64,000 nt of DNA from Algisphaera agarilytica (lineage in GTDB: Bacteria; Planctomycetota; Phycisphaerae; Phycisphaerales; Phycisphaeraceae), in NCBI RefSeq assembly GCF_014207595.1, contig NZ_JACHGY010000001.1, positions 930,001 through 994,000 of the forward strand. The letters are read 5' to 3'. The notes under the pieces are model-generated. The model had not been told where the DNA came from and made no database searches. It was given only the letters and a program-made list of their open reading frames with translations. The translations under genes were made by a program, and so were the position numbers. The number at the start of each line of letters is the position of its first letter. Position 1 is the stretch's first letter. Shown one piece after another: positions 18,701 through 26,206 of this stretch.

Positions 18701-18820
18701 CGCCGCTTTAATCCACGCCCGGTTCACCGCGAGGATCACCCCCTGGTCGTCCAGGATCAGCGCCGCCGAGGGCAAGGCGTCGATCACGCCAGCGGTTGGG
18801 ATGGAACGGGTCATCGACAT
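15692..18820 (-). CDS. Multi-PAS sensor histidine kinase (HisKA_3, NarX-like)
   Basis: About 1042 residues. At least five PAS/PAC units fill the first 780, marked by repeats such as SESRYHAVVEDQVDF, SQTRFNQLADHLDGVFWI and SERRYRELFERVPVGVI. The phospho-acceptor region (near residue 820) is the HisKA_3 motif GHELHDTLAQQLTGI, followed by a HATPase_c domain with EATHNAAKHAQ and DDGVGIP. No transmembrane segment or signal peptide is seen, so it should be cytoplasmic and sense an internal cue through its PAS domains. Two nearby ATG codons (18820, 18814) are possible starts. Its partner is the regulator immediately downstream. Confidence 0.92.
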   Translation of the reverse strand: MSMTRSIPTAGVIDALPSAALILDDQGVILAVNRAWIKAADDCFGLVRKAEAGVNLFEALNSSCSNGCVDTEALTGGMRDVVGGQCDEFVQHYSCGAAEHHETRWVRIELRAYHESDGQRRVLLTRHDVTAEFRTDRALLESESRYHAVVEDQVDFICRYLPDTTLTFVNQSYCDYLGKTREELLGRKFLDFVPREEWPAVFNKINSFTPDFHTATDEHSALLPGGSMGWQSWTDRAFFNQHGEIIELQSVGRDITPIKRTQEALHESQTRFNQLADHLDGVFWIFDWKKRDIIYLSPAFEKVFAKPAQVVLDDSTQWIQSVHPKDQPHVMKVFRAADDEPFDLTYRIIRPTGEERWVRDRGYPVHDDDGNVVRLVGLVEDVTERVLSDQKVMRSEERYRAASEAGMDAFFLFDALRGEDGEIIDFVFTDLNQRGAEMVSRQRHEVIGQRLCELLPVNRSDFFFGAYREVVRTGEGFSREFPLDAAEEGIQAGWMEQQVVRVGDGVAISARDITSRKRNEQEIARQREENQKILDGIPAFVFYKDTQNRILRVNKTVCDAEGLPADQIEGRHSAELYPETADAFYKDDLEVIRSGQPKLGYVERMPTLDGKERWIRTDKVPLFDNDRKPVGVIVIAMDVTELKQTSEKLTASERRYRELFERVPVGVIEHDLTAVGRAFDELRELDVADLSAHMASNPEFIGEVMRKTRILSVNQGACALFASTGTEQFAEAVRQGRFRPPLEALLLKLHMIWDGQTSGEIETRYRTLDGRMIDVLLRVVIPESNGKPDLSRVLLSLTDISANRQRVFAQAQVTHAERERRMLGHELHDTLAQQLTGINMLSESLRRRLESQSIPEAERVAELAGMVGQANSEVRRLISGLSSERIAPDELETALESLAERSALVHQLPVTFHCRRTPDELDEEAANHLLFIAQEATHNAAKHAQASSIEIILGQSDDALTLTVKDDGVGIPPVPERSSGPESGLGLNIMRYRAEAIGATMTINSYPDAGTMIVCSRPSQTLHLPAGAPPRPQDETGEDYVI

Positions 18821-18996
18821 GCTTGGGGTCCGAGAAGATGGGGGCTAGTCACCCCAAATGTTGGTTTCCGAAGGGCTGGCCGAGAATCGGCGGCGAGATG
18901 CCTCACTCCATAGTTTAACTCGACCATCCCACATCCCATGCTGAATCGGGTTTCGAACTATCGGACGGATTTGGAACAAGCGGAGAAATCCCCCGT

Positions 18997-19224
18997 TCAG
19001 ATCGGCGTCTTAAACCCCATCGCCCGGACCACGCACCAGCCCGCCCAGCCTTCGAACAGCATGAACCCGCCGCCCAAGACGGTGCCCGCGACAACGAACC
19101 ACCACCAGCCCTGTTCCAGCACGCCAGCCATAACCAGCCCCGCCAACACACACGCGATCCCGAGCGTCAGGAACCCGCCCACTAACCGATACGCCTTGCC
19201 TTTCGCATTGATGTTGCACTGCAT
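18997..19224 (-). CDS. Small YgaP/DUF2892-like membrane protein
   Basis: About 75 residues from the ATG at 19224. It opens MQCNINAKGKAYRLVGG, like DUF2892 (YgaP transmembrane-like) proteins, and has two hydrophobic helices (LTLGIACVLAGLVMAGVL and WWWFVVAGTVLGGGFML), ending with EGWAGWCVVRAMGFKTP, which resembles the conserved end of this family. Upstream starts at 19251 and 19263 would add a short tail without family support. It stands alone, divergent from the GH130 gene. Function is unknown; some relatives are fused to rhodanese domains. Confidence 0.65.
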   Translation of the reverse strand: MQCNINAKGKAYRLVGGFLTLGIACVLAGLVMAGVLEQGWWWFVVAGTVLGGGFMLFEGWAGWCVVRAMGFKTPI

Positions 19225-19359
19225 ACTGAGAGTGTACGCCACGCGTTTCATCCCGGCATGCACCTCTTGTTCTGATCGCGTTAAACGGGTTGGAACGTTT
19301 CATGTCGAACGAATCCCCGCGCCGCCGAATCAACCCAACGAGGTTGCTACACTCGGCTC

Positions 19360-20430
19360 ATGCTCGACCGTCAATTTACCCAACGACTGCTCAGCCCCAC
19401 CGACATCAGCGCGTCGCGTGATGACCTGAAAGTCATCGGTGTATTCAACCCCGGCACCACCCGACTGCCCGACGGCCGCATCGTTCTGATGGCCCGCGTC
19501 GCCGAGTCGCCGACCGAGCAACGCGAAGGGTTTCATGCCCTTCCGTCGTGGAACGGACAAGGCGAACTCGACATCGAGTACCTCCCCGAAGACCAGGACA
19601 TCCTCGTTGATCCGCGCAAAGTCGTTCGTGCCGCAGACCAACTCATGCGGCTCAAGTTCGTCAGCCATATCCGCACGTTCGTACTCGACGAAGCCGGCAC
19701 CGCCATCACCGGCGAACTCGCCTCGCTGTATTGCGAAGGGCCGTACGAAACCTTCGGCGTCGAGGACCCCCGCATCACGCTCATCGACGGCACGTACTAC
19801 ATCACCTACGTCAGCGTCAGCGAACACGGCGCCGCGACCAGCCTCACCACCACCACCGACTTCCAGAGCTACGAACGCCACGGCGTCGTCTTCTGCCCCG
19901 AAAACAAAGACGTCATGCTCTTCCCCGAGAAGATCAACGACAAGTTTGTCGCGCTGCATCGGCCCAATACGTTCCAGCGGTTCTGCAAGCCCGAGATGTG
20001 GCTGGCGAGTTCCGCCGACGCCAAGGCGTGGGGGGATCACCGCTTTGTATGGTCCGGACAGTTCGCCTGGGACAACGACCGTATCGGCGCGGGTGTGCCG
20101 CCGGTGAAAGTGCAGACCCCCGACGGCCCCGCTTGGTTGGAGGTCTACCACGGCAGCCGACGCGCCACGAAGAAAGGCGAGGTCGGCGCCTACATGGCCG
20201 GGCTCTTGCTGCTGGATTTCAACGATCCCACCAAGGTCTTGAAGCACACGCCCGAGCCGATCATGGGTGCTCAGGAAGACTGGGAAATGCAGGGCTTTGT
20301 TCCGAACGTGGTCTTCCCGACGGGGATCGTCGAGGACGGCGAGCGGTGGCTGGTGTACTACGGCGCGGCCGACACGCACGTCGGGGTGACCGCATACCGC
20401 CTGGATGACCTGATGGAGGCGTTGCGATGA
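19360..20430 (+). CDS. GH130-family glycosidase/phosphorylase
   Basis: About 356 residues. It has the five-bladed propeller signatures of GH130: VIGVFNPGTTRLPDGRIVLM near the N-terminus, ETFGVEDPRITLIDGTYYI, NKDVMLFPEKINDKFVALH, and VFPTGIVEDGERWLVYYGAAD near the C-terminus. GH130 enzymes phosphorolyse or hydrolyse mannosides, so this protein probably acts on beta-mannosyl linkages in the cytoplasm; no signal peptide is visible. It overlaps the next gene by ATGA. A second GH130 gene follows two genes later, and the pair probably split substrates or linkages. Confidence 0.88.
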   Translation: MLDRQFTQRLLSPTDISASRDDLKVIGVFNPGTTRLPDGRIVLMARVAESPTEQREGFHALPSWNGQGELDIEYLPEDQDILVDPRKVVRAADQLMRLKFVSHIRTFVLDEAGTAITGELASLYCEGPYETFGVEDPRITLIDGTYYITYVSVSEHGAATSLTTTTDFQSYERHGVVFCPENKDVMLFPEKINDKFVALHRPNTFQRFCKPEMWLASSADAKAWGDHRFVWSGQFAWDNDRIGAGVPPVKVQTPDGPAWLEVYHGSRRATKKGEVGAYMAGLLLLDFNDPTKVLKHTPEPIMGAQEDWEMQGFVPNVVFPTGIVEDGERWLVYYGAADTHVGVTAYRLDDLMEALR

Positions 20431-21128
20431 AGACCGTGGCGGTGACGGGAGCGAGTGGAGCGATCGGCCGGGCGCTGATGCAAGGGCTGAAGGACGTCTA
20501 CGATCTTCGGCCGATGTCGAGATCGATCAACGGCACGGACCTCATGAACCCCGAGGGGCTGGAAGAGAAATTCCGGGGATGCGACGCGGTGATCCATCTG
20601 GCCTGGGGCTACGCCCGGGAGAGCGAGGTGCCGGGCCGGTCGTCGCTGAACAACATCCTGATGCACCGCAACGTGATCGATGCGACGAAGGCGGCCGGCG
20701 TGAAGCGGGCGATTATGGCCAGCTCGGTCCACGCCGACTTCTTCTACGACTGGATGGGCCCGGGCCTGCTGGGGCTCGACCGACAGCAGCGGGCCAACGG
20801 GCTCTACGGCGGCCTCAAGCTGCTCATCGAAACGCTCGACGAAGAGGCGGCCGACGAGAACTACCGCATCGCCGACATCCGCTACGGCGGCGTCACCGAC
20901 GACGGCCAGCCCCACCCGACCGACACCTGGGAACGCCGCGTCTGGCTGAGCCACCCCGACCTCTGCGCGATGGCGAGGGCCATCCTCGACCACGACGACC
21001 CGCCGGCCTACGCCAAGCTCTACGCGGTCTCGGACAACGAGCACCGCGTCCACGACACCGCCAACCCGTTCGGCTGGGTGCCGCAAGACGCCGCCCCCGT
21101 CGACATACGTGACGACCTCGCTCCGTGA
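20427..21128 (+). CDS. NAD-dependent epimerase/dehydratase (uronate-dehydrogenase-like SDR)
   Basis: About 233 residues. An extended short-chain dehydrogenase fold is shown by the nucleotide-binding VAVTGASGAIGRAL, the VIHLAWGYA strand, the serine segment IMASSVHADFFYDW and a YxxxK pair in LYGGLKLLIETL. The short length and the end FGWVPQDAAP resemble NAD-dependent uronate dehydrogenases and related sugar oxidoreductases more than full UDP-sugar epimerases. Its start overlaps the first GH130 stop, so it is co-translated with it and probably handles a sugar released by the GH130 enzymes. The exact substrate is uncertain. Confidence 0.78.
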   Translation: MKTVAVTGASGAIGRALMQGLKDVYDLRPMSRSINGTDLMNPEGLEEKFRGCDAVIHLAWGYARESEVPGRSSLNNILMHRNVIDATKAAGVKRAIMASSVHADFFYDWMGPGLLGLDRQQRANGLYGGLKLLIETLDEEAADENYRIADIRYGGVTDDGQPHPTDTWERRVWLSHPDLCAMARAILDHDDPPAYAKLYAVSDNEHRVHDTANPFGWVPQDAAPVDIRDDLAP

Positions 21129-21257
21129 TGTCACGGAAGCCCTTTCCGCGCACGAAGCGTAAGCGAGTGCAAAACGTTTCCAACGCCGCCACCCGCCAAC
21201 GCTTCGTGCTCGGATCATGACTCTTCACCAAAAACAACCCCCGGGAATTGACCCGCC

Positions 21258-22373
21258 ATGCCCGACCCCCTGCCCCGCCTCGAGACCCGCTGCCTGATCC
21301 GCCCCGCCGACCTCCCGCCCTCGCGGGACGATTTCGAGGTCGTAGGGACGTTCAACCCCGCCGCTGTCCAGCTCGACGACGGGTCGGTGGTCATGCTGGT
21401 GCGCGTCGCCGAGCGCCCGACCGAGACGCGCGACGGCTTCGTCGCCTCGCCACGCTACAACGACCTGGGCGAGATCGAGATCGATTGGATCGACGCCGAC
21501 CTCGTCACCACGAACGACCCGCGGATGGCGATCTTCAAAGACACCGGCTTCAAGCGGCTGACGTTCATCAACCACCTGCGCGTCGTGCGTTTCGCCAGCG
21601 ACGGTGTGACGATCACCAAGGTCGGGCCGATCGTCGACTACCGCGCCGACCACGCGACCTTCGGCCTGGAAGACCCACGCATCACACGGATCGGCAGCGT
21701 CTACGCCGTCACCGCCGTCGGCGCTTCGCACCACGGCGTGTGCACCGTGCTGCTGACCACCACCGACTTCACCCACTTCGACGACCTGGGCATCATCTTC
21801 TGCCGTGAGAACAAGGATGTCGTGCTCTTCCCCGAGAAGATCGACGGGCACTACGTCGCGATCCACCGGCCGACCGGGAAATTCGAGGTGACCCAGCCGG
21901 AGATGTGGCTGGCCTATTCGCCGGACCTGCACTTCTGGGGCGACCACCAGCCGCTCTGGGGATCGGGCGACGGCGCAGCGAGCGTCGGCGGATCGTCGGG
22001 CTCGTGGGACGACGGACGGATCGGCGGCGGCGTGCCCCCCATCCGCACCGAACGCGGCTGGCTGAAGATCTACCACGCCTCCTGCAAACCCGGGCCCGGC
22101 GAACCCATCGGGGTCTACGCCGCCGGGGCGCTGCTGCTGGACCTCGATTGCCCGACGCGCGTGCTCGCCGCGTCTCCCGACGCGTTCATGCGGCCCGAAG
22201 AAGACTTCGAGAAGATCGGCTTCGTCAAAGCCGTCGTCTTCCCGACGGGCTACGCCATGCAGGGCGACGACATTCAGCTGTACTACGGCGCGGCCGACAC
22301 CAACGTCGGCGTCGTGCGTTACCGGCTTGCAGACCTTTTGGATTCACTGGTGCCCGTCGGCACCCCCGCCTGA
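21258..22373 (+). CDS. GH130-family glycosidase/phosphorylase (second copy)
   Basis: About 371 residues and clearly paralogous to the 19360 gene: DDFEVVGTFNPAAVQLDDGS, ATFGLEDPRITRIGSVYAV, NKDVVLFPEKIDGHYVAIH and AVVFPTGYAMQGDDIQLYYG occupy matching positions. It differs by an insertion around residues 236-252 (GSGDGAASVGGSSGSW), rich in glycine and serine, which may alter the active-site rim. There is no signal peptide. With the SDR gene between the two it forms a small sugar-catabolic unit, probably for mannose-containing oligosaccharides. Confidence 0.87.
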   Translation: MPDPLPRLETRCLIRPADLPPSRDDFEVVGTFNPAAVQLDDGSVVMLVRVAERPTETRDGFVASPRYNDLGEIEIDWIDADLVTTNDPRMAIFKDTGFKRLTFINHLRVVRFASDGVTITKVGPIVDYRADHATFGLEDPRITRIGSVYAVTAVGASHHGVCTVLLTTTDFTHFDDLGIIFCRENKDVVLFPEKIDGHYVAIHRPTGKFEVTQPEMWLAYSPDLHFWGDHQPLWGSGDGAASVGGSSGSWDDGRIGGGVPPIRTERGWLKIYHASCKPGPGEPIGVYAAGALLLDLDCPTRVLAASPDAFMRPEEDFEKIGFVKAVVFPTGYAMQGDDIQLYYGAADTNVGVVRYRLADLLDSLVPVGTPA

Positions 22374-22399
22374 CAGGCATCTGCGCAGCGCATAAAAAT

Positions 22400-22427
22400 G
22401 CCGCTGACACTCAGTGGTGCCAGCGGC
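22400..22427. terminator. Hairpin between convergent genes
   Basis: A seven-base stem (GCCGCTG at 22400-22406, CAGCGGC at 22421-22427) lies between the ends of the second GH130 gene and the minus-strand lipoprotein gene. On the minus side it is followed by ATTTTTATG, so it could terminate the minus-strand transcript. Confidence 0.5.
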
Positions 22428-22491
22428 AAGACCCTCCTGCTGCTGTTGGATCGATACAACAGCACTCAGAAGACAAGTTTCGTATTCGGGC

Positions 22492-23037
22492 TTACCCGCC
22501 CAGGCCCTTGAGCAGATCGCCCGCGCCTTGCGCCTTTTCGAGAAGCCCCTTGAGGCCTTCGATCTGGTCGGCGTAGCCCTCGGGGAGTTCCATGCCTTCG
22601 AGCTTGCTGATCCATTGGCTGGCGGTGTCGTAGTTCTCTTCGCCGATGAGGTCTTTGACCTTCTTGATCACGCCGTCGAGCTGTTCGCTGTTGAGCGACA
22701 TGCCTTCGGTCAGGCTGTCGAGGGTGATGCCACCCGCATCGGCCTCGGAGTTGGAATCGGTCAGCTCGTCGAGCTTCTTCTTGCCGGCGTCGACGGCCTC
22801 TTCGACTTCCTTCTTGCCGGCCTCATAGGCGTCGGCACCGGCCTCGGAGATTTCCTTGCCGGCGGCCGCGGCGTCGTCCTTCAGGGCGTCGAGGGCGTCG
22901 CCGGTCTTGTCGGTGGTCACCTCGGCAGCGTCTTTGACGGCTTCGGTGGCTTCGGCGGTGGCGTCCTTGGCTTCTTCACATCCGACCGTCAGGCCGGCGG
23001 CAAACAGGAACGCGATCGAGAGAGATTTCATTTTCAT
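22492..23037 (-). CDS. Small Ala/Glu/Lys-rich secreted or lipoprotein, helical
   Basis: About 181 residues. A signal peptide MKMKSLSIAFLFAAGLTVGC ends at a cysteine that may be lipidated, though the residue at -3 is threonine, so the lipobox is weak. Residues 22-100 are a low-complexity, heptad-like helix rich in Ala, Asp, Glu and Lys, with repeats such as EAVKDAAEVTTDKTGDALDA, resembling stress-associated helical proteins. The rest is acidic and probably helical. GGAG seven bases before the ATG at 23037 sets the start; the frame continues upstream without support. Function unknown; likely periplasmic or outer-membrane associated. Confidence 0.75.
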   Translation of the reverse strand: MKMKSLSIAFLFAAGLTVGCEEAKDATAEATEAVKDAAEVTTDKTGDALDALKDDAAAAGKEISEAGADAYEAGKKEVEEAVDAGKKKLDELTDSNSEADAGGITLDSLTEGMSLNSEQLDGVIKKVKDLIGEENYDTASQWISKLEGMELPEGYADQIEGLKGLLEKAQGAGDLLKGLGG

Positions 23038-23355
23038 CGGGGGTCTCCAAAACAGGGGGAAGGCGAGATCGGTCTGAAAATTATAGTTGATCCGCTCGCC
23101 AAGCCCGACAACGCCAAACCGAAGCGTTGCGGCATTGATGGATTCCCCGAGTTCTATCAGGAAAAAAAGAGCGACACGGCGACAGTGTCGCCGCATCGCC
23201 CCGGTTCCTCGAGCGGGGCCGGGGGATTCCACCGCGTCGAGGAGGGTCAAGGACGGGTGCCAATGCTCAACACACGGCTGAGGCCTTGGCGAAGTTCGCG
23301 TTACCCCTCATGGGTTTAGTGCGTCCTTGACCGACTTTGAAAATACGGCGTACAC
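23038..23355. other. Intergenic stretch with one terminator
   Basis: No supported gene is seen here. The stretch contains the promoter side of the lipoprotein gene and, at 23162-23191, a terminator for the minus-strand gene upstream. The open frames crossing it are extensions of shadow frames. Confidence 0.5.
23162..23191 (-). terminator. Rho-independent terminator, minus strand
   Basis: On the minus strand a seven-base stem (GCGACAC / GTGTCGC, arms 23185-23191 and 23171-23177) is followed by TC and seven T residues. The inner bases can also form the compact palindrome at 23178-23192. It lies about 165 bases past the small lipoprotein gene at 23356-23616. Confidence 0.7.
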
Positions 23356-23616
23356 CTAACGCGTACTATCAGGCAATGCCTGAGTTGAGGGGTGGATATC
23401 CCCGACGATGTCTGCGGACGCGTGGCGGTAGGTCGGGGGGATCGGTTCCTGAGACGTGGACTCGGGCGACGAGCAGCCGGTGGAATACGCAACCGCACCC
23501 AGCAACAAACCCAAGCAGCAAACAAGACGCAGGAGACGCGATAGGCGGCGCCGACGCTGCATCCGCAGCATCTGCTGCAGCTCAATAATCTGAAATGATG
23601 AATAGATCGAACTCAT
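23356..23616 (-). CDS. Small predicted lipoprotein
   Basis: About 86 residues. A basic region (MQRRRRLSRLLR) precedes a hydrophobic core LVCCLGLLLGAVAYSTGC that ends at a cysteine followed by SSPESTSQEP, a plausible lipoprotein leader and flexible tether. The remaining roughly 40 residues are polar and match no family I know. The start could be 23616 or an internal ATG just before the basic region. The downstream terminator at 23162-23191 supports a transcribed unit, but coding status is moderate because the protein is short. Confidence 0.5.
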   Translation of the reverse strand: MSSIYSSFQIIELQQMLRMQRRRRLSRLLRLVCCLGLLLGAVAYSTGCSSPESTSQEPIPPTYRHASADIVGDIHPSTQALPDSTR

Positions 23617-23721
23617 GAATCCAACATAGAACAGCGCTCCCCGCCAAACGATCGGGCAAACCCCGAGATCGTTCTCGGAAAAATCTCCGGTATGCCGATC
23701 ACTTCCACGCGCCGGATCGGC

Positions 23722-24378
23722 TCAATCGTCCAGTTGGGTCAGCCCCTCACGGATCGCGAACTTGGTCAAGTCGGCGATGCTGTTGGTGCCCAGCTTTTGC
23801 ATGATGTGCTGCCGGTGAGTCTCGATCGTCTTGACCGACACGAACAGATCGCTGGCGATCTCCTTGGTCGAGCGTCCCTCGGCCATGAGCTGCAGCACCT
23901 CGCGTTCACGCGGCGTGAGCGACTGGAACTGCTCCGAGCCCTCCGAGCGGTCGTCACGCACGTAGTCCCCCACCACGACCTGACCCACCGCCGGGCTGAC
24001 GTAGGTCTTGCCCTGCAGCACCATGTCCATGGCACTGCGGAGCTCTTCGAAAGCCGAGTCTTTCAGCAGGTATCCCGAGGCCCCGGCCTGGAACATCCGC
24101 CGGACGTAACGCCCATCGGACTGCATCGACAGCGCCACCACCTTCACGCCGGGCACTTCGTTGGTCACCTGCTTGGCGGCGTCGATCCCGTTGAGGTCGG
24201 GCATACCCACGTCCATCACCAGCAAATCGGGCTTGAGCTCACGGGCCAGCGACACCGCGCTGCGTCCGTCGCCGGCTTCCCCGACCACTTCATAGCCGTC
24301 CAACGCTTCGATCAAGGCGCGGACCCCATCCCGGACGATCTTGTGGTCGTCCGCCAAAAGAATTCGGATGTTCTTCAA
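23722..24378 (-). CDS. NarL/FixJ-family response regulator
   Basis: About 218 residues. The receiver domain begins RILLADDHKIVRDGVRALIE, with the phospho-acceptor in LLVMDVGMPDLNGID and YLLKDSAFEELR later. A LuxR-type helix-turn-helix follows: LTPREREVLQLMAEGRSTK through LFVSVKTIETHRQHIMQKLG. It is the last gene of the five-gene GTPase operon, 57 bases after the kinase, and is the likely output of that signalling unit. It is a different pair from the 15028 regulator, although both belong to the same family. The N-terminal ATG lies directly at the receiver start. Confidence 0.92.
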   Translation of the reverse strand: MKNIRILLADDHKIVRDGVRALIEALDGYEVVGEAGDGRSAVSLARELKPDLLVMDVGMPDLNGIDAAKQVTNEVPGVKVVALSMQSDGRYVRRMFQAGASGYLLKDSAFEELRSAMDMVLQGKTYVSPAVGQVVVGDYVRDDRSEGSEQFQSLTPREREVLQLMAEGRSTKEIASDLFVSVKTIETHRQHIMQKLGTNSIADLTKFAIREGLTQLDD

Positions 24379-24435
24379 GACACAAACCTATCCATACAAG
24401 CCTCGGCGGCTCGGGCCTCCCCGGCCGCCCCTAGT

Positions 24436-25632
24436 TTAATCAGATTTCAGCGGCACGCTGATGATCGACCGCGTTCCTTGCCCGCGGCCCGCGTCATCCT
24501 CCGTGCCCGGCGTGCTCGTCACCCGGAGACTGGCCCCGAAGGGTGACAGCCTTTCCCGCACGCTCAGCAGTCCGAATCCGCCCTTTCCGACCCGCGGACG
24601 CCCGAGTTGTTCGACGTCAAAACCGCGGCCGTCATCTTCCACGACCAGTTCCATCTGCTGTTCCAAACGGCGGGACGACACCTTGAGCCGGGTCGCCTGG
24701 GCGTGTTTGAGCGTGTTGGTGATCAGTTCGCGGACCACCTGAAACAGCAACACCGCAAGATCAGTTTCCAACGGCTTGGGCTGGCCGTCGTCTTCAAACG
24801 TGCAAACCAGCGGGGCGTGTCGCTCGCCGGTCTGCTCAACCAATGTCGACAGGGTTGGGATAAGTCCTAGTTCGTAGAGCATCGGGGGGCTGAGTTCGAA
24901 GGTCAGGCTCCGCGTGGCGTCGATCGCGTCGGCGAGCAGCCCGATGGTGTCCTCCAGCCGATTTTTCGACTCGGGGTCCGAACACCGGGCCGTCTCGCTG
25001 GACACGCGCATCTTGGCGACCGCCAGGAGTTGGCCGACGTGGTCGTGCAGCCCGATCGCCAGCCGGTGCCGTTCACGCTGCTCCGCCAGCGCCACCTCGG
25101 ACGCCAACGCCCGGAGTTGCTGGTTGGACGCGTCGAGCTCGGCCGTGCGCTCCGCGACGCGTTGGCGCAATTGTTCTTCGACCAGTTGCCGCACCGCGAG
25201 CTCCCGGTCCGTCGCCAGCCGGCGTTCACGCGCAGTCTGCAGGATGCTCTGAGCCGGAGAAAACTCCAAGCCGACCCCCGCAATCACCAACACCCCCTGG
25301 CCCGCAACCCGCAGCGCGACCGCTTCTAGCTGACGGTCAGTCCCGTCACGATCCGGCTCGGCCCAGACCTCGGACCGCAGCGTCGCATCGGCCGAGTCTT
25401 CCGGCTGACTCGCCCACCAGTCGCGCGCTTCGTCGAGGAAGAAATCGAGAAACGTGAAGTGCTGCGTCGGTTCGCAGGGCTCTTCGATCGCGCAACCAAA
25501 CCGCTCGGCCCAATCCGGCAATCGGCCGACCCAGACAAAGCGTTCATCGCCGACCGGCGCATCGGGGGCCTGAGCGATGACCAACAGGCCCATCGTGTGA
25601 ACCACACCGGAGAGAAGTGATGCGTCGTTCAA
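24436..25632 (-). CDS. Sensor histidine kinase (HisKA_3) linked to a small GTPase
   Basis: About 398 residues. The N-terminal 150 residues are a non-transmembrane sensory region I cannot name (VHTMGLLVIAQAPDAPVGDE at the start). A coiled coil (about 150-195, LVEEQLRQRVAERTAELDAS) leads into the phospho-acceptor motif IGLHDHVGQLLAVAKMRV, then a HATPase_c domain with LITNTLKHAQ, VEDDGRGFD and GKGGFGLLSVRERL. The start is probably TTG at 25632, sharing bases with the GTPase stop (TTGA), which couples the two proteins one to one. It should be soluble and may respond to the GTPase or to the membrane protein encoded upstream. Confidence 0.88.
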   Translation of the reverse strand: MNDASLLSGVVHTMGLLVIAQAPDAPVGDERFVWVGRLPDWAERFGCAIEEPCEPTQHFTFLDFFLDEARDWWASQPEDSADATLRSEVWAEPDRDGTDRQLEAVALRVAGQGVLVIAGVGLEFSPAQSILQTARERRLATDRELAVRQLVEEQLRQRVAERTAELDASNQQLRALASEVALAEQRERHRLAIGLHDHVGQLLAVAKMRVSSETARCSDPESKNRLEDTIGLLADAIDATRSLTFELSPPMLYELGLIPTLSTLVEQTGERHAPLVCTFEDDGQPKPLETDLAVLLFQVVRELITNTLKHAQATRLKVSSRRLEQQMELVVEDDGRGFDVEQLGRPRVGKGGFGLLSVRERLSPFGASLRVTSTPGTEDDAGRGQGTRSIISVPLKSD

Positions 25633-26129
25633 GCCAGCACCCCGCGGGCCAGTTCTTCGAACGCCTGATTCACCGCGTCGCCGGTCTTGGCGCTGGTGTG
25701 GAGCGTGGCGAGCGCCTTGTCGCGCAGCCCCAGGAAATCGCTCGAGGGCTCGCCGATCGCCCAGGCGTCGGTGAGGTCGGCTTTGTTGAGCACAAGCACA
25801 AACGGCAGCTCACCCACCTCGCGGATCACCCGCTCGTGGAGCATCTTCGCGGTCTCCAGCGTGTCGGGCCGGGTGCCATCAACGACCAAGAGGTAGCCGG
25901 AGCTGCCCCGCAGGTAACGCATCTGCACCGACACGAAATCGTCTTCACCCGCCAGGTCCCAGAGGATCAGCGAAAGCGATCGGCCGTCGAGGTCGACGGT
26001 CTTCTTGTCGATCTTCACGCCGATGGTGGACTGATAGACCTCGGAAAAGATGCTCTTGACGTACCGCGCAACCAGGCTGGTCTTCCCGGTGGCGAAGGCG
26101 CCGAGCATGCAGATCTTGCGTGATTCCAT
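25629..26129 (-). CDS. Ras/Rab-like small GTPase
   Basis: About 166 residues, the size of a bare Ras-superfamily domain. Motifs: G1 GAFATGKTSLV (residues 10-20), the switch I threonine in YQSTIGVKID, G3 DLAGEDDF, G4 LNKADL and G5 TSAK. The residue after G3 glycine, equivalent to Ras Gln61, is glutamate, so intrinsic hydrolysis may be altered or depend on a partner. This is a bacterial small GTPase of the MglA/Rup-type assemblage, not a translation or ribosome GTPase. The upstream gene carries a roadblock-like region, a fold that partners such GTPases. It overlaps the kinase start. Confidence 0.88.
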   Translation of the reverse strand: MESRKICMLGAFATGKTSLVARYVKSIFSEVYQSTIGVKIDKKTVDLDGRSLSLILWDLAGEDDFVSVQMRYLRGSSGYLLVVDGTRPDTLETAKMLHERVIREVGELPFVLVLNKADLTDAWAIGEPSSDFLGLRDKALATLHTSAKTGDAVNQAFEELARGVLA

Positions 26130-26206
26130 GACGTGACTTTCGTCAAAACCCAGCCGACATCGTACCCATCAAACCGGGCACGTCGAGCCGTTGTCCTGAG
26201 ACGGCC

